Source: CAVUDO01 sp963740255 (GTDB lineage: Bacteria > Actinomycetota > Actinomycetes > Mycobacteriales > Cryptosporangiaceae). Taken from it: a DNA stretch of 64,000 nucleotides. The notes under the pieces are model-generated. The model made no database searches. It was not told the DNA's origin and saw only the letters and a list, made by a program, of their open reading frames with translations. The position numbers were made by a program, and so were the translations under genes. Position 1 is the stretch's first letter, and each line of letters begins with the position of its first letter. Location of the stretch: assembly GCA_963740255.1 (NCBI GenBank), contig CAVUDO010000002.1, forward strand, positions 496,001 through 560,000, in the 5' to 3' direction. Below, piece by piece: positions 23,760 through 32,081 of the stretch.

Positions 23760-25556
23760 GTGGCACCACCTCAGGGACAGGTCCGTCCGTCCCGGTATTT
23801 CGCCGTGCTCGTGGTGCTGATCGCGGGGCTCTACGCGCTCGTGTTCTTCACCGGGCCCGGCGGCAGCTGGTCGGAGAAGATCACTCCCCGGCTCGGGTTG
23901 GACCTGATCGGCGGCACCACGGTCACCCTGATCGCCAGCACGCCCGACGGCCAGCCGCCCAAGCCGGAGCAGCTGGAAGAGGCCCGCAACATCATCGAGA
24001 ACCGGGTCAACGGGCTCGGGGTCGCCGAGCCCGAGGTGGTCACCGAAGGCGACCGCAACATCGTGGTGACGCTGGCCGGGGAGAACAACGACCAGATCAA
24101 GCAGATCGGCGACCCGGCGCAGCTGCGGTTCCGCAAGGTCCTCGGCGCCGCGCCGGACGCCAGCGGGCCGGAGGCCGAACCCACGCCGAGCCCGTCGACG
24201 TCCGGTACGGCCGCACCGAGCCCGTCGACATCGGCGAGCGCCAAGGCCGGCACGTCGGCCAGCCCCAGCGCGTCCGGCAGCCCCAGCGCGGCGGCCACGC
24301 CGTCGACCGGCACGTCCACCGGTGGCAAGCCCACCGAGAAGGACGTTCTGAACAAGTTCAACGTCGCCACCATCGTCCAGATCCTCCAGCAGGTGAAGGA
24401 TCCGGCGCAGCTGGGCGACCCCCGCCTGGCCACCCTGTTCGCGCCGGCGAAGACCCTCAAGCCGGCCGAGTTGGCGTTGCTGCCGGCCGAGTGGCAGATG
24501 AAGTTCCCGACCGTGAGCTGCAAGGCCCTGAAGAACCGCCCCGCGGGCAGCATCGACCCGGTCGAGAAGCAGGTCGTCGCCTGCGAGGGCAAGACCAAGT
24601 ACCTCCTGGACAAGGCCAAGGTCCTCGGGACGGACGTCTCCGGGGCCGACTTCTCGTTCAACCCCGGGGGGCAGGGCGGCGGCACCCCGGGCTGGCGGGT
24701 GACGCTGAAGTTCAAGAGCGACGGCCAGGACAAGTGGACGGCGCTGACCCGGGAGACCAAGGGCCAGCAGGTCGCCGTGGTGCTCGACAACGAGGTGGTC
24801 TCCGCGCCCACCATCAACGACGTGATCACCGGTGACGCCGAGATCACCGGAAGCTTCACCAAGGACGAGGCGCAGGCCCTGGCGAGCAAGCTCCGCTACG
24901 GGGCGCTGCCGCTCACGTTCGAGCAGGGCGAGGCGAACAGCATCTCGGCCACCCTGGGCACCGAACAGCTCCGGGCGGGCCTGCTCGCCGCGGGCATCGG
25001 GATGCTCCTGGTCGCGGTCTACGCGTTCTTCTACTACCGGCTGCTCGGCTCGGTGATCTTCCTCAGCCTGCTGCTCTCGGCGGTGCTGGTGTTCGCCGCG
25101 CTGATCCTGCTCGGCCGGTCGATCGGGTTCACCCTGACCCTAGCCGGGATCGCCGGCTTCATCGTGTCCCTCGGTATCGCCGCCGACTCGTTCGTCATCT
25201 ACTTCGAACGCCTCAAGGACGAGATCCGGGACGGACGAAGTCCCCGCAGCGCCATCCCGCGGGCCTGGGTGCGGGCCCGGCGGACGATCATCTCGGCGAA
25301 CGCCATCTCGATCCTCGCCGCGGTCGTGCTCTACCTGCTGGCGGTGGGCGCGGTGAAGGGCTTCGCGTTCGCGCTGGGGATGTCGACGATCCTCGACCTG
25401 GTGATCGTGTTCCTGTTCCGGCACCCGATCATGACGCTGCTGGCGCGGAGCCGGGCGTTCCTCTCCCCACGGGTGAGCGGACTCGGCCGCGCGGTCCAGC
25501 AGGACCCGGGCGACACCCCGGCACCGGCCCGCCCGACCCGGACGAAGGAGGCCTGA
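23760..25556 (+). CDS. secD: Protein translocase subunit SecD
   Basis: 598 residues. Uses the proton-motive force to pull exported proteins out of SecYEG. N-terminal helix (about residues 12-32), RLGLDLIGGTTVTLIA, a large periplasmic domain, then five C-terminal helices (from about 395) with QLRAGLLAAGIGMLLVA, LAGIAGFIVSLGIAADSFVI and ERLKDEIRDGRSPRSA. Residues of about 137-192 form a Ser/Pro/Ala/Thr-rich low-complexity linker (SPSTSGTAAPSPSTSA) inside the periplasmic domain. GGGAGAG ribosome site before the GTG. secF starts 1 base after the stop. Confidence 0.96.
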   Translation: MAPPQGQVRPSRYFAVLVVLIAGLYALVFFTGPGGSWSEKITPRLGLDLIGGTTVTLIASTPDGQPPKPEQLEEARNIIENRVNGLGVAEPEVVTEGDRNIVVTLAGENNDQIKQIGDPAQLRFRKVLGAAPDASGPEAEPTPSPSTSGTAAPSPSTSASAKAGTSASPSASGSPSAAATPSTGTSTGGKPTEKDVLNKFNVATIVQILQQVKDPAQLGDPRLATLFAPAKTLKPAELALLPAEWQMKFPTVSCKALKNRPAGSIDPVEKQVVACEGKTKYLLDKAKVLGTDVSGADFSFNPGGQGGGTPGWRVTLKFKSDGQDKWTALTRETKGQQVAVVLDNEVVSAPTINDVITGDAEITGSFTKDEAQALASKLRYGALPLTFEQGEANSISATLGTEQLRAGLLAAGIGMLLVAVYAFFYYRLLGSVIFLSLLLSAVLVFAALILLGRSIGFTLTLAGIAGFIVSLGIAADSFVIYFERLKDEIRDGRSPRSAIPRAWVRARRTIISANAISILAAVVLYLLAVGAVKGFAFALGMSTILDLVIVFLFRHPIMTLLARSRAFLSPRVSGLGRAVQQDPGDTPAPARPTRTKEA

Positions 25557-25557
25557 G

Positions 25558-26709
25558 ATGGCTGGTCTGGCCACCCGGCTCTACCGCGGCGACGCCGGCA
25601 TCAACATCGTCGGCAGGCGCAAGCTGTGGTACGCCGTCGCGGGGCTCATCCTGCTCGCGGCGATCGCCAGCTTCTTCGTCCGCGGCTTCCACCTGGGCAT
25701 CGAGTTCGAGGGCGGCAACGTCTTCCAGATGCCCCGGGCCACCGCCACCGTCGAGGAGGCCCGGCAGGTCGTCACCGACGCGGGTGCCGAGGTCGTCTCC
25801 GCGCAGGAGGTCGGCGGTACGGACGGGACCTACCTGGTGCGGACCGTGCCGCTCAGCGCCGACCGGTCCGAGGAGGTCAAGACCGAGATAGCCAGAGCCC
25901 TCAAGCTCGACCCCACCCAGATCAGCGACAACCGGGTGAGCGCGGCCTGGGGGTCGCAGATCACCTCGCGCGCCCTGCTCGCCCTCGCGGTGTTCCTCGC
26001 GCTGGTGATCGTCTACCTGATCATCCGGTTCGAGTGGCGGATGGCGGTCGGCGCCATCGCGGCGCTGGTGCTGGACCTGGTCTTGACCGCGGGGATCTAT
26101 TCGATCGTGGGCTTCGACGTCACCCCGTCCACCGTCATCGGCCTGCTCACCATCCTCGGGTTCTCGCTGTACGACGTGGTCGTCGTGTTCGACAAGGTGC
26201 AGGAGAACACCCGGGGCCTCCTCGGCGGCTCCCGGTCCACCTACGCCGAAGCCGCGAACCTGGCCATCAACCAGACGCTGATGCGGTCAATCAACACCGC
26301 CGTGATCGCGCTGCTGCCGGTCGGCGGACTGCTCTTCATCGGCGCCGGCCTGCTCGGCGCGGGCACCCTCAAGGACCTCGGCCTGGTGCTGTTCGTCGGT
26401 ATGGCCGCGGGTGTCTTCTCCTCGATCTTCCTGGCCACGCCGGTGGTGGCGGAACTCAAGGAGCGGGAGCCGAAGTATGCGGCACTGCGCCAGCGGGTGC
26501 TCGCCCGGCGGTCGGGCGTCGCGAAGTCGGCGGCGAAGGCCAAGGCCACTCCGGCGGCTGACGGCGAGTCCGACGCCTTGGTCGACGACGCCGCCATGGC
26601 CGTGGCCGGTGCCCGCAAGGCGGCCGGGGGACGACCGGCCACCGCGCAGGCCCCACGTCGGCGGCCCGGTGGCAAGCCGGGGCGGCCGAGCGGCAAACGG
26701 CGCCGGTGA
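25558..26709 (+). CDS. secF: Protein translocase subunit SecF
   Basis: 383 residues, six membrane helices. The first (about residues 21-41) is followed by FHLGIEFEGGNVFQMP, the SecF counterpart of the SecD LDLIGG motif. VIGLLTILGFSLYDVVVVFDKVQEN and LMRSINTAVIALLPVGGLLF are conserved transmembrane segments. The C-terminal tail of about 85 residues is rich in Lys, Arg and Ala (GKPGRPSGKRRR) and cytoplasmic. It starts immediately after secD; GGAGG of the secD end serves as its ribosome site. Confidence 0.96.
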   Translation: MAGLATRLYRGDAGINIVGRRKLWYAVAGLILLAAIASFFVRGFHLGIEFEGGNVFQMPRATATVEEARQVVTDAGAEVVSAQEVGGTDGTYLVRTVPLSADRSEEVKTEIARALKLDPTQISDNRVSAAWGSQITSRALLALAVFLALVIVYLIIRFEWRMAVGAIAALVLDLVLTAGIYSIVGFDVTPSTVIGLLTILGFSLYDVVVVFDKVQENTRGLLGGSRSTYAEAANLAINQTLMRSINTAVIALLPVGGLLFIGAGLLGAGTLKDLGLVLFVGMAAGVFSSIFLATPVVAELKEREPKYAALRQRVLARRSGVAKSAAKAKATPAADGESDALVDDAAMAVAGARKAAGGRPATAQAPRRRPGGKPGRPSGKRRR

Positions 26710-26713
26710 CCAC

Positions 26714-27286
26714 GTGGCCTCGCTGCCGGTGACCGGCCGATCCGGCAGCGGGCCGGTCACGCCGGTGGCCGTTGCCGACCTCGTCGCCGCCCGCATCGTG
26801 GACGTACCGGACTTTCCCCAGCCCGGTGTCCTGTTCAAGGACCTCACCCCGCTGTTCGGGGACGGGCCCGCGTTCGCGCAGGTGGTCGACGCCGTCACGA
26901 CCGAGCACGGCGGTGCGTTCGACGTGGTCGCGGGCGTGGAGGCGCGGGGATTCGTGCTGGCCGCCGCAGTGGCCTACGCGGCCGGTGCCGGCCTGGTGCC
27001 GATCCGCAAGGCGGGCCGGCTGCCCCGCGCGGTGCTGGCGGCGCGCTACGCCCTGGAGTACGGCGAGGCGACGCTGGAGATCCACGAGGACGCGTTCGCC
27101 CCGGGAGCGCGGGTGCTCGTGGTCGACGACCTGCTGGCCACGGGGGGCACGGCCGAGGCCGCGCTGGCGCTGGTGGAGCGGGCCGGCGGCACGGTAGCCG
27201 GGTTCTCCGTGCTGGTCGAGCTGGTGTCCCTGCAGGGCCGCGAACGCCTTGCCCGCCGTGACGTGCACGCCGTGCTCACGCTCTGA
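26714..27286 (+). CDS. apt: Adenine phosphoribosyltransferase
   Basis: 190 residues. Salvages adenine with PRPP to AMP. DFPQPGVLFKDLTPLFGD, VVAGVEARGFVLAAAVAYA, VPIRKAGRLPRA, the EDAF segment and the PRPP-binding loop VLVVDDLLATGGTAEA are intact. The GTG at 26714 follows secF by 4 bases; the frame runs upstream within secF but that part is not coding. Located between secF and rel, a standard actinobacterial order that links purine salvage with (p)ppGpp metabolism. Confidence 0.94.
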   Translation: MASLPVTGRSGSGPVTPVAVADLVAARIVDVPDFPQPGVLFKDLTPLFGDGPAFAQVVDAVTTEHGGAFDVVAGVEARGFVLAAAVAYAAGAGLVPIRKAGRLPRAVLAARYALEYGEATLEIHEDAFAPGARVLVVDDLLATGGTAEAALALVERAGGTVAGFSVLVELVSLQGRERLARRDVHAVLTL

Positions 27287-27345
27287 CCGGCCGCTGTGCC
27301 GGGCCGACTCGCCGGCACGCTCCGTGGCAGGCGTGCCCTCCGGCG

Positions 27346-27351
27346 TAGCAT
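27346..27351 (+). promoter_or_regulatory. -10 box of rel
   Basis: TAGCAT, about 29 bases before the GTG at 27381, with a GAGGGAGG ribosome site close to the start codon. A short leader of about 22 bases is implied. Confidence 0.5.
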
Positions 27352-27380
27352 GGTGGGACACCGACCCCGAGAGGGAGGCC

Positions 27381-29807
27381 GTGTCCCCGGACGTGGCACC
27401 GACCGTCGCCGGCGAGCAGGAAGATGCCGCCGGCGCGGCCGAGGCTGCCCACGATCCGCAGACCGCCCGCCCCACGGCCACCTCGCTCGCCGAGGAGACC
27501 GACGGCGGGCCGCATACCGTCGGCACCCCGGCTGAGGGCCGCGCGGGCATCGGCGCGCCGACCGGGCGCCGGATGCGAGCGGCGCTGGCCCGCTTCAGCG
27601 CCACACCGTGGCAGGGCCAGGTCAACGTCGTCCTGGAGCCCCTGGTCGCCACCCACCGGGCCGCCCACCCCAAGGCCGACGTCCGCCTGCTGCAGAAGTC
27701 CTACGACATCGCGGAGCAGTTCCACCGCGGACAGCTCCGCAAGTCCGGAGACCCCTACATCACCCACCCGCTCGCGGTGGCCACGATCCTCGCCGAACTC
27801 GGCATGGACACCACCACGCTGGTCTCGGCACTCCTGCACGACACGGTCGAGGACACCGGCTACACCCTCGAACAGCTTCAGGCCGACTTCGGCGGCGAGG
27901 TGGCCCATCTCGTCGACGGGGTGACCAAGCTCGACAAGGTCCAGTTCGGCGACGCCGCCGAGGCGGAGACGATCCGCAAGATGGTCGTGGCCATGGCGCG
28001 CGACCCGCGGGTGCTGGTGATCAAGCTGGCCGACCGCCTGCACAACATGCGCACGCTGCGCTTCCTGCCTCGGCACAAGCAGGAGCGCAAGGCCCGCGAG
28101 ACGCTGGAGGTGCTGGCCCCGCTCGCGCACCGCCTGGGTATGAACACGGTCAAGTGGGAGTTGGAAGACCTGGCGTTCATGACGCTGTACCCCAAGCGGT
28201 ACGACGAGATCGCGCGGCTGGTCTCCGAGCACGCGCCGGCCCGCGACAAGGCGTTGGCCGAGGTCACCGAGCGGGTCAACTCCGAGCTCCGCACCGCCAA
28301 GGTCAAGGCGAACGTGCAGGGCCGGCCGAAGCACTACTACTCGATCTACCAGAAGATGATCGTGCGCGGTCGAGACTTTTCAGACATCTACGACCTGGTC
28401 GGCGTGCGCGTGACGGTCGACTCGGTGCGGGACTGCTACGCCGCGCTCGGCGTCATCCACGCGTCCTGGCAGCCCGTCCCGGGCCGCTTCAAGGACTACA
28501 TCGCGATGCCGAAGTTCAACATGTACCAGTCGCTGCACACGACAGTGATCGGGCCGGAGGGCAAGCCGGTCGAGTTGCAGATCCGCACCTGGGCGATGCA
28601 CCGCACGGCCGAGTACGGCATCGCGGCGCACTGGAAGTACAAGGACGCCAAGGGTGCCGAGATCGCCGGTCCGGCGGCCAGCGTCGACGACATGGGGTGG
28701 TTGCGCCAGCTGCTGGACTGGCAGCGCGAGGCGTCGGACCCGGGCGAGTTCCTCGAGTCGCTGCGGTTCGACCTCGGCGGCCAGGAGGTGTACGTCTTCA
28801 CGCCGAAGGGCGACGTGGTGGCGCTGCCGAAGGGCTCCACCCCGGTCGACCTGGCCTATGCCGTGCACACCGAGGTGGGCCACCGCTGCATCGGCGCCCG
28901 GGTGAACGGCAAGCTGGTGTCACTGGAGAGCACGCTGGTCAACGGCGACACCGTCGACATCTTCACCTCCAAGTCCGAGAACGCCGGCCCGAGCCAGGAC
29001 TGGCTCAACTTCGTGAAGAGCCCGCGGGCCCGCACCAAGATCCGGCAGTACTTCGCCAAGGAGCGCCGCGAGGACGCGATCGAGGCCGGCAAGGACGCCC
29101 TGCAGAAGGTGATGCGCAAGCAGGGCCTGCCGCTGCAGCGCCTCCTCGGCGGCGACGCGCTGATCACCATCGGCCGCGACCTGCACTTTCCCGACATCAG
29201 CGCGCTCTACGCCGCGGTGGGGGAGAACCAGGTCTCGGCACAGTCGGTGGTGCAGCGGGTGGTGGCCTCCCTCGGCGGTGCCGAAGGCGCGACCGAGGAC
29301 CTCGCCGAGGCGGCGAGTCCGACCCGCGGCCTGACCCGGCCGACCGGCCCCGGCGACCCGGGCGTGGTGGTGCATGGCGTCGGCGAGCACAGCTGGGTCA
29401 AGCTTGCCAAGTGCTGCACGCCGGTGCCGGGCGACACCATCCTGGGCTTCGTCACCCGCAGCGGCCACGTCAGCGTGCACCGCGAGGACTGCACGAACGC
29501 CGACGAGCTCAAGCGTCAGGCCGAACGCCTGGTCGAGGTCTCCTGGGCGCCGACCGCCGGGTCGACCTTCCTGGTGGCGATCCAGGTGGAGGCGCTCGAC
29601 CGGCGCCGCCTGCTCTCCGACGTCACGCGGGTGCTCTCCGACGAGAAGGTCAACATCCTCTCGGCGACGGTCAGCACCACCCGCGACCGGGTGGCGATCT
29701 CCAAGTTCACCTTCGAGATGGCCGACCCCAAGCACCTCGGACACCTGCTGCGGGTGGTCCGGAACGTGGAGGGCGTCTACGACGCCTACCGTGACACGTC
29801 CAGCTGA
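27381..29807 (+). CDS. relA: Bifunctional (p)ppGpp synthetase/hydrolase (RelA/SpoT, Rel)
   Basis: 808 residues. N-terminal extension (about 1-75), HD hydrolase domain with ITHPLAVATILAELGMD, LLHDTVEDTGYT and VIKLADRLHNMRTL, then the synthetase domain RPKHYYSIYQKMIVRGRDFSDIYDLVGVRV, shown here only as landmarks RPKHYYSIYQKM and FSDIYDLVGVRV. A TGS domain follows (VYVFTPKGDVVALPKGSTP), then a C-terminal Cys/His region (LAKCCTPVPGD) and an ACT domain. Both catalytic halves look intact, as in the single Rel enzymes of actinobacteria. GTG at 27381 chosen for GAGGGAGG. The stop codon lies inside a 13-bp tandem repeat. Confidence 0.95.
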   Translation: MSPDVAPTVAGEQEDAAGAAEAAHDPQTARPTATSLAEETDGGPHTVGTPAEGRAGIGAPTGRRMRAALARFSATPWQGQVNVVLEPLVATHRAAHPKADVRLLQKSYDIAEQFHRGQLRKSGDPYITHPLAVATILAELGMDTTTLVSALLHDTVEDTGYTLEQLQADFGGEVAHLVDGVTKLDKVQFGDAAEAETIRKMVVAMARDPRVLVIKLADRLHNMRTLRFLPRHKQERKARETLEVLAPLAHRLGMNTVKWELEDLAFMTLYPKRYDEIARLVSEHAPARDKALAEVTERVNSELRTAKVKANVQGRPKHYYSIYQKMIVRGRDFSDIYDLVGVRVTVDSVRDCYAALGVIHASWQPVPGRFKDYIAMPKFNMYQSLHTTVIGPEGKPVELQIRTWAMHRTAEYGIAAHWKYKDAKGAEIAGPAASVDDMGWLRQLLDWQREASDPGEFLESLRFDLGGQEVYVFTPKGDVVALPKGSTPVDLAYAVHTEVGHRCIGARVNGKLVSLESTLVNGDTVDIFTSKSENAGPSQDWLNFVKSPRARTKIRQYFAKERREDAIEAGKDALQKVMRKQGLPLQRLLGGDALITIGRDLHFPDISALYAAVGENQVSAQSVVQRVVASLGGAEGATEDLAEAASPTRGLTRPTGPGDPGVVVHGVGEHSWVKLAKCCTPVPGDTILGFVTRSGHVSVHREDCTNADELKRQAERLVEVSWAPTAGSTFLVAIQVEALDRRRLLSDVTRVLSDEKVNILSATVSTTRDRVAISKFTFEMADPKHLGHLLRVVRNVEGVYDAYRDTSS

Positions 29808-29870
29808 CACGTCCAGCTGACACGTTCAGCCGATCCGTCCAGCCGATCCGTCCAGCCGATCCGTCCAGCC
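29793..29870. repeat. Six copies of a 13-bp repeat across the rel stop codon
   Basis: Copies begin at 29793, 29806, 29819, 29832, 29845 and 29858. The unit is GACACGTCCAGCT changing to GATCCGTCCAGCC over the array. The first copy encodes the last residues and part of the rel TGA. A partial seventh copy (GACACAGG) runs into the ribosome site of the next gene. Confidence 0.93.
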
Positions 29871-29886
29871 GACACAGGAGGCACCG

Positions 29887-30069
29887 ATGGCCAGGAAAGC
29901 CGCTCCGCGTCAGAGGCCGGAGCCCGATCCCGACCGCTTCCGGCAACTGCCTGCGCGGATCAGGCCCGAGGACAGGATCGAGACCCAGGACGTCGTGTCG
30001 GTGAACCGCTCGGGATCCCCGGCGGGGGATCCGGAGAGCGAGTTCATGATCCGGCACATCGGGTTCTGA
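29887..30069 (+). CDS. 60-residue conserved-looking small protein
   Basis: A short, charged, soluble protein beginning MARKAAPRQRPEPDPDRF, with RPEDRIETQDVV in the middle and SEFMIRHIGF at the end. The AGGAGGCACC ribosome site directly before the ATG is among the best in the window, which argues that it is a real gene. There is no cysteine, no membrane segment and no recognised domain; I do not know its function. It follows rel and is convergent with the cyclophilin gene. Confidence 0.65.
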   Translation: MARKAAPRQRPEPDPDRFRQLPARIRPEDRIETQDVVSVNRSGSPAGDPESEFMIRHIGF

Positions 30070-30096
30070 CCCGCCGCGGACCAACCTGGCCACGGC

Positions 30097-30160
30097 CGGG
30101 CCGACTTCCCGGTCCACGGGCCACCCGCCCGGTCCGGCCGTCGTTCGTCGGGTCGGCCCG
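30097..30160. terminator. Possible bidirectional terminator
   Basis: CGGGCCGAC (30097-30105) and its complement GTCGGCCCG (30152-30160) flank a GC-rich spacer between two convergent genes. The loop is long and there is no T run, so this is only a candidate. Confidence 0.25.
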
Positions 30161-30162
30161 TG

Positions 30163-31011
30163 TCAGCCGTTGTTCGTCGCGTCGACGGTCACGGTCTGCA
30201 GGGTGACCTTCGTCTTCGGCGCGCCGTCGCCCGGGCTCTTCGGGTCGCGCGGCGTCACGCCGGCCTTGGCCACCTTGTCCACGAACTCCAGGCCGCTGGT
30301 GACCTCGCCCACGATGTTGTAGTCCGGCGGCAGGTCGGAGTCGCCGTAGACGATGAAGAACTGGCTGCCCGTCGTGTTCGGGCCGCTGTTGGCCATCGCG
30401 ACCATCCCCCGGGTGTAGGTGGCGATCTTCTGGCCCTGGGCCGAGGTGACCGTGTTGGTGGGCAGGTTCTCGGCGCCGTACTTGTAGGCCGGGCCACCGG
30501 TGCCGGTGCCGGACGGGTCGCCGCACTGCAGCACCTTCAGCGACTTGTCCGTCGCCGGCCCGGTCGTCATCCGGTGGCAGAACGAACCGTCGAAGAACTT
30601 CTTCTCCGCCAGGTAGGCGAGACTGTGGGACGTGCACGGTGCCGCCGCCTGGTCGAGGGCGATCTCGATCAGTCCGACGTTGGTCTTCAGCGAGACCGTG
30701 CGGGTGCCGGTGGTGGGGACGTCCTTGGTCGACGGCGCCCCCACGTCCTTGACCGTCTTCGGGTCGAACGAGCCGGGTGCTGGGGGGGTGTACGAGCACT
30801 TGGGGCCGCTGGCGGTCGCGGACTTGTCGTCGTCGCCACCGAACTTCGCGACCAGGAAGACGGTGCCGGCCACGACGGCCAGCAACCCGAGGACGGCTCC
30901 GATGCCGGCCTGGACCTGCCGACGCCGCCGGGCCGCGGCGGCACGCCGGGCCATCTGGCGCTCGAGCTTGGCGCGGGCGATCTGGCGCTGACGTTCCTTC
31001 GAAGCCGGCAC
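30163..31011 (-). CDS. Membrane-anchored cyclophilin-type peptidyl-prolyl isomerase
   Basis: 282 residues. A basic cytoplasmic start rich in Arg and Ala, one membrane helix (about residues 40-60, IGAVLGLLAVVAGTVFLVA), a linker, then a cyclophilin domain (about 110-280) outside the membrane with FDGSFCHRMTTG, YTRGMVAMANSGPNTTGSQFF and NIVGEVTSGLEFVDKVAKAG. It should assist folding of exported proteins. The GTG at 31011 is chosen for AGGAGAG 7 bases upstream; an ATG at 31044 is the alternative. Usual actinobacterial place between rel and hisS. Confidence 0.9.
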   Translation of the reverse strand: MPASKERQRQIARAKLERQMARRAAAARRRRQVQAGIGAVLGLLAVVAGTVFLVAKFGGDDDKSATASGPKCSYTPPAPGSFDPKTVKDVGAPSTKDVPTTGTRTVSLKTNVGLIEIALDQAAAPCTSHSLAYLAEKKFFDGSFCHRMTTGPATDKSLKVLQCGDPSGTGTGGPAYKYGAENLPTNTVTSAQGQKIATYTRGMVAMANSGPNTTGSQFFIVYGDSDLPPDYNIVGEVTSGLEFVDKVAKAGVTPRDPKSPGDGAPKTKVTLQTVTVDATNNG

Positions 31012-31358
31012 GGCAGTGCTCTCCTGTCTTCCTCTGTCGGGCATCTCGACACGTCCCGCGGTCGGCGCCGCGGGGGGTCGAACGGGGGCACCTCCCGTGA
31101 CCGCCCGAGTGTACGCACGACCCACCAGCCGTCGACGGGTGGGCGTGACAGCCGTTCGCCGACGGCTGATCCGGCCGCTGACCTCGCCCGGCGACCCGCC
31201 CGGCGACCCGGCCGCTGACCGGGCGCAGACCAGGAGCGGGGAGGAGGCGACCGGGCGGATAGAGGTCGCTGTCCGGCCGCACCGCTCGGTAGGCTGGTCC
31301 GATCGTCTGATTCCGCGCAGAAATGCCGGCTGCCGCCCGCGAGAAGAAGGACACCGCT
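31012..31358. other. 347-base divergent intergenic region
   Basis: Between the cyclophilin and the MBL hydrolase genes. It holds a likely TAGGCT -10 box for the hydrolase (31291-31296) and two copies of GCCCGGCGACC near 31188-31210. No open reading frame with a ribosome site and no RNA gene is seen. Confidence 0.5.
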
Positions 31359-32081
31359 GTGCTCGTCGCCGGATTCCCGGCCGGACCACCCGGCACCAAC
31401 TGCTGGGTCGTCGCCCCCGGCCCCGGCGAGCAGTGCGTCGTCCTCGACCCCGGAATCGGGGCCGCGCCGCAGCTCGACGCGGTGCTGGCGCAGCACCGGC
31501 TGCACCCCGTGGCGGTGGTCCTCACCCACGGCCACTTCGACCACACCTTCTCGGTCGTGCCGGTCTGCGACGCCAGGGACATCCCGGCCTACATCCACCC
31601 GGCCGACCGGCACCAGCTCACCGACCCGTGGAGCGGCCTCGGCATGCCGCCGGGGACCCCGCTCTTCGGACAGCTCACGTTCAGCGAGCCCGACGAGGTG
31701 CGCGAGCTGGCCGACGGCGACACCCTACGGTTGGCCGGGGTGGAACTCACGGTGCACCTCGCTCCGGGCCACACTCCGGGCTCGGTGGTGTTCGGCCTCG
31801 CGACCCCCGACGCGCCGCTGCTGTTCTCCGGCGACCTGCTCTTCGCCGGCTCGGTCGGCCGGGTCGACCTGCCGGGCGGCAGCGCCGAGGCGATGCTGGC
31901 CTCCCTCTCCCGCGTCGTGCTGCCGCTGGCGGACACCACGGTCGTGCATCCAGGCCACGGGCCGTCGACGACCGTGGGCCGGGAACGCCAGACCAACCCC
32001 TACCTGCGCCAGGTCACCGAACTGTCGACCGGCCCGTCCGCCGCCTCGGCCGTCGCGCACACGAAGAGGACCGGACTGTGA
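31359..32081 (+). CDS. Metallo-beta-lactamase-fold hydrolase (glyoxalase II-like)
   Basis: 240 residues. The zinc-site motif THGHFDHT (HxHxDH) is at about residues 53-60. It is followed by LAPGHTPGSVVFGL with the next zinc histidine, FSGDLLFAGSVGRVDLPGG with the bridging Asp, and VVHPGHGPSTTVGRE with the last His. This is the glyoxalase-II-like subgroup, often annotated as hydroxyacylglutathione hydrolase; the real substrate is unknown, since actinobacteria mostly lack glutathione. The GTG at 31359 is preferred for AAGAAGGA upstream; the ATG at 31323 is also in frame. It overlaps hisS by 4 bases. Confidence 0.9.
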   Translation: MLVAGFPAGPPGTNCWVVAPGPGEQCVVLDPGIGAAPQLDAVLAQHRLHPVAVVLTHGHFDHTFSVVPVCDARDIPAYIHPADRHQLTDPWSGLGMPPGTPLFGQLTFSEPDEVRELADGDTLRLAGVELTVHLAPGHTPGSVVFGLATPDAPLLFSGDLLFAGSVGRVDLPGGSAEAMLASLSRVVLPLADTTVVHPGHGPSTTVGRERQTNPYLRQVTELSTGPSAASAVAHTKRTGL

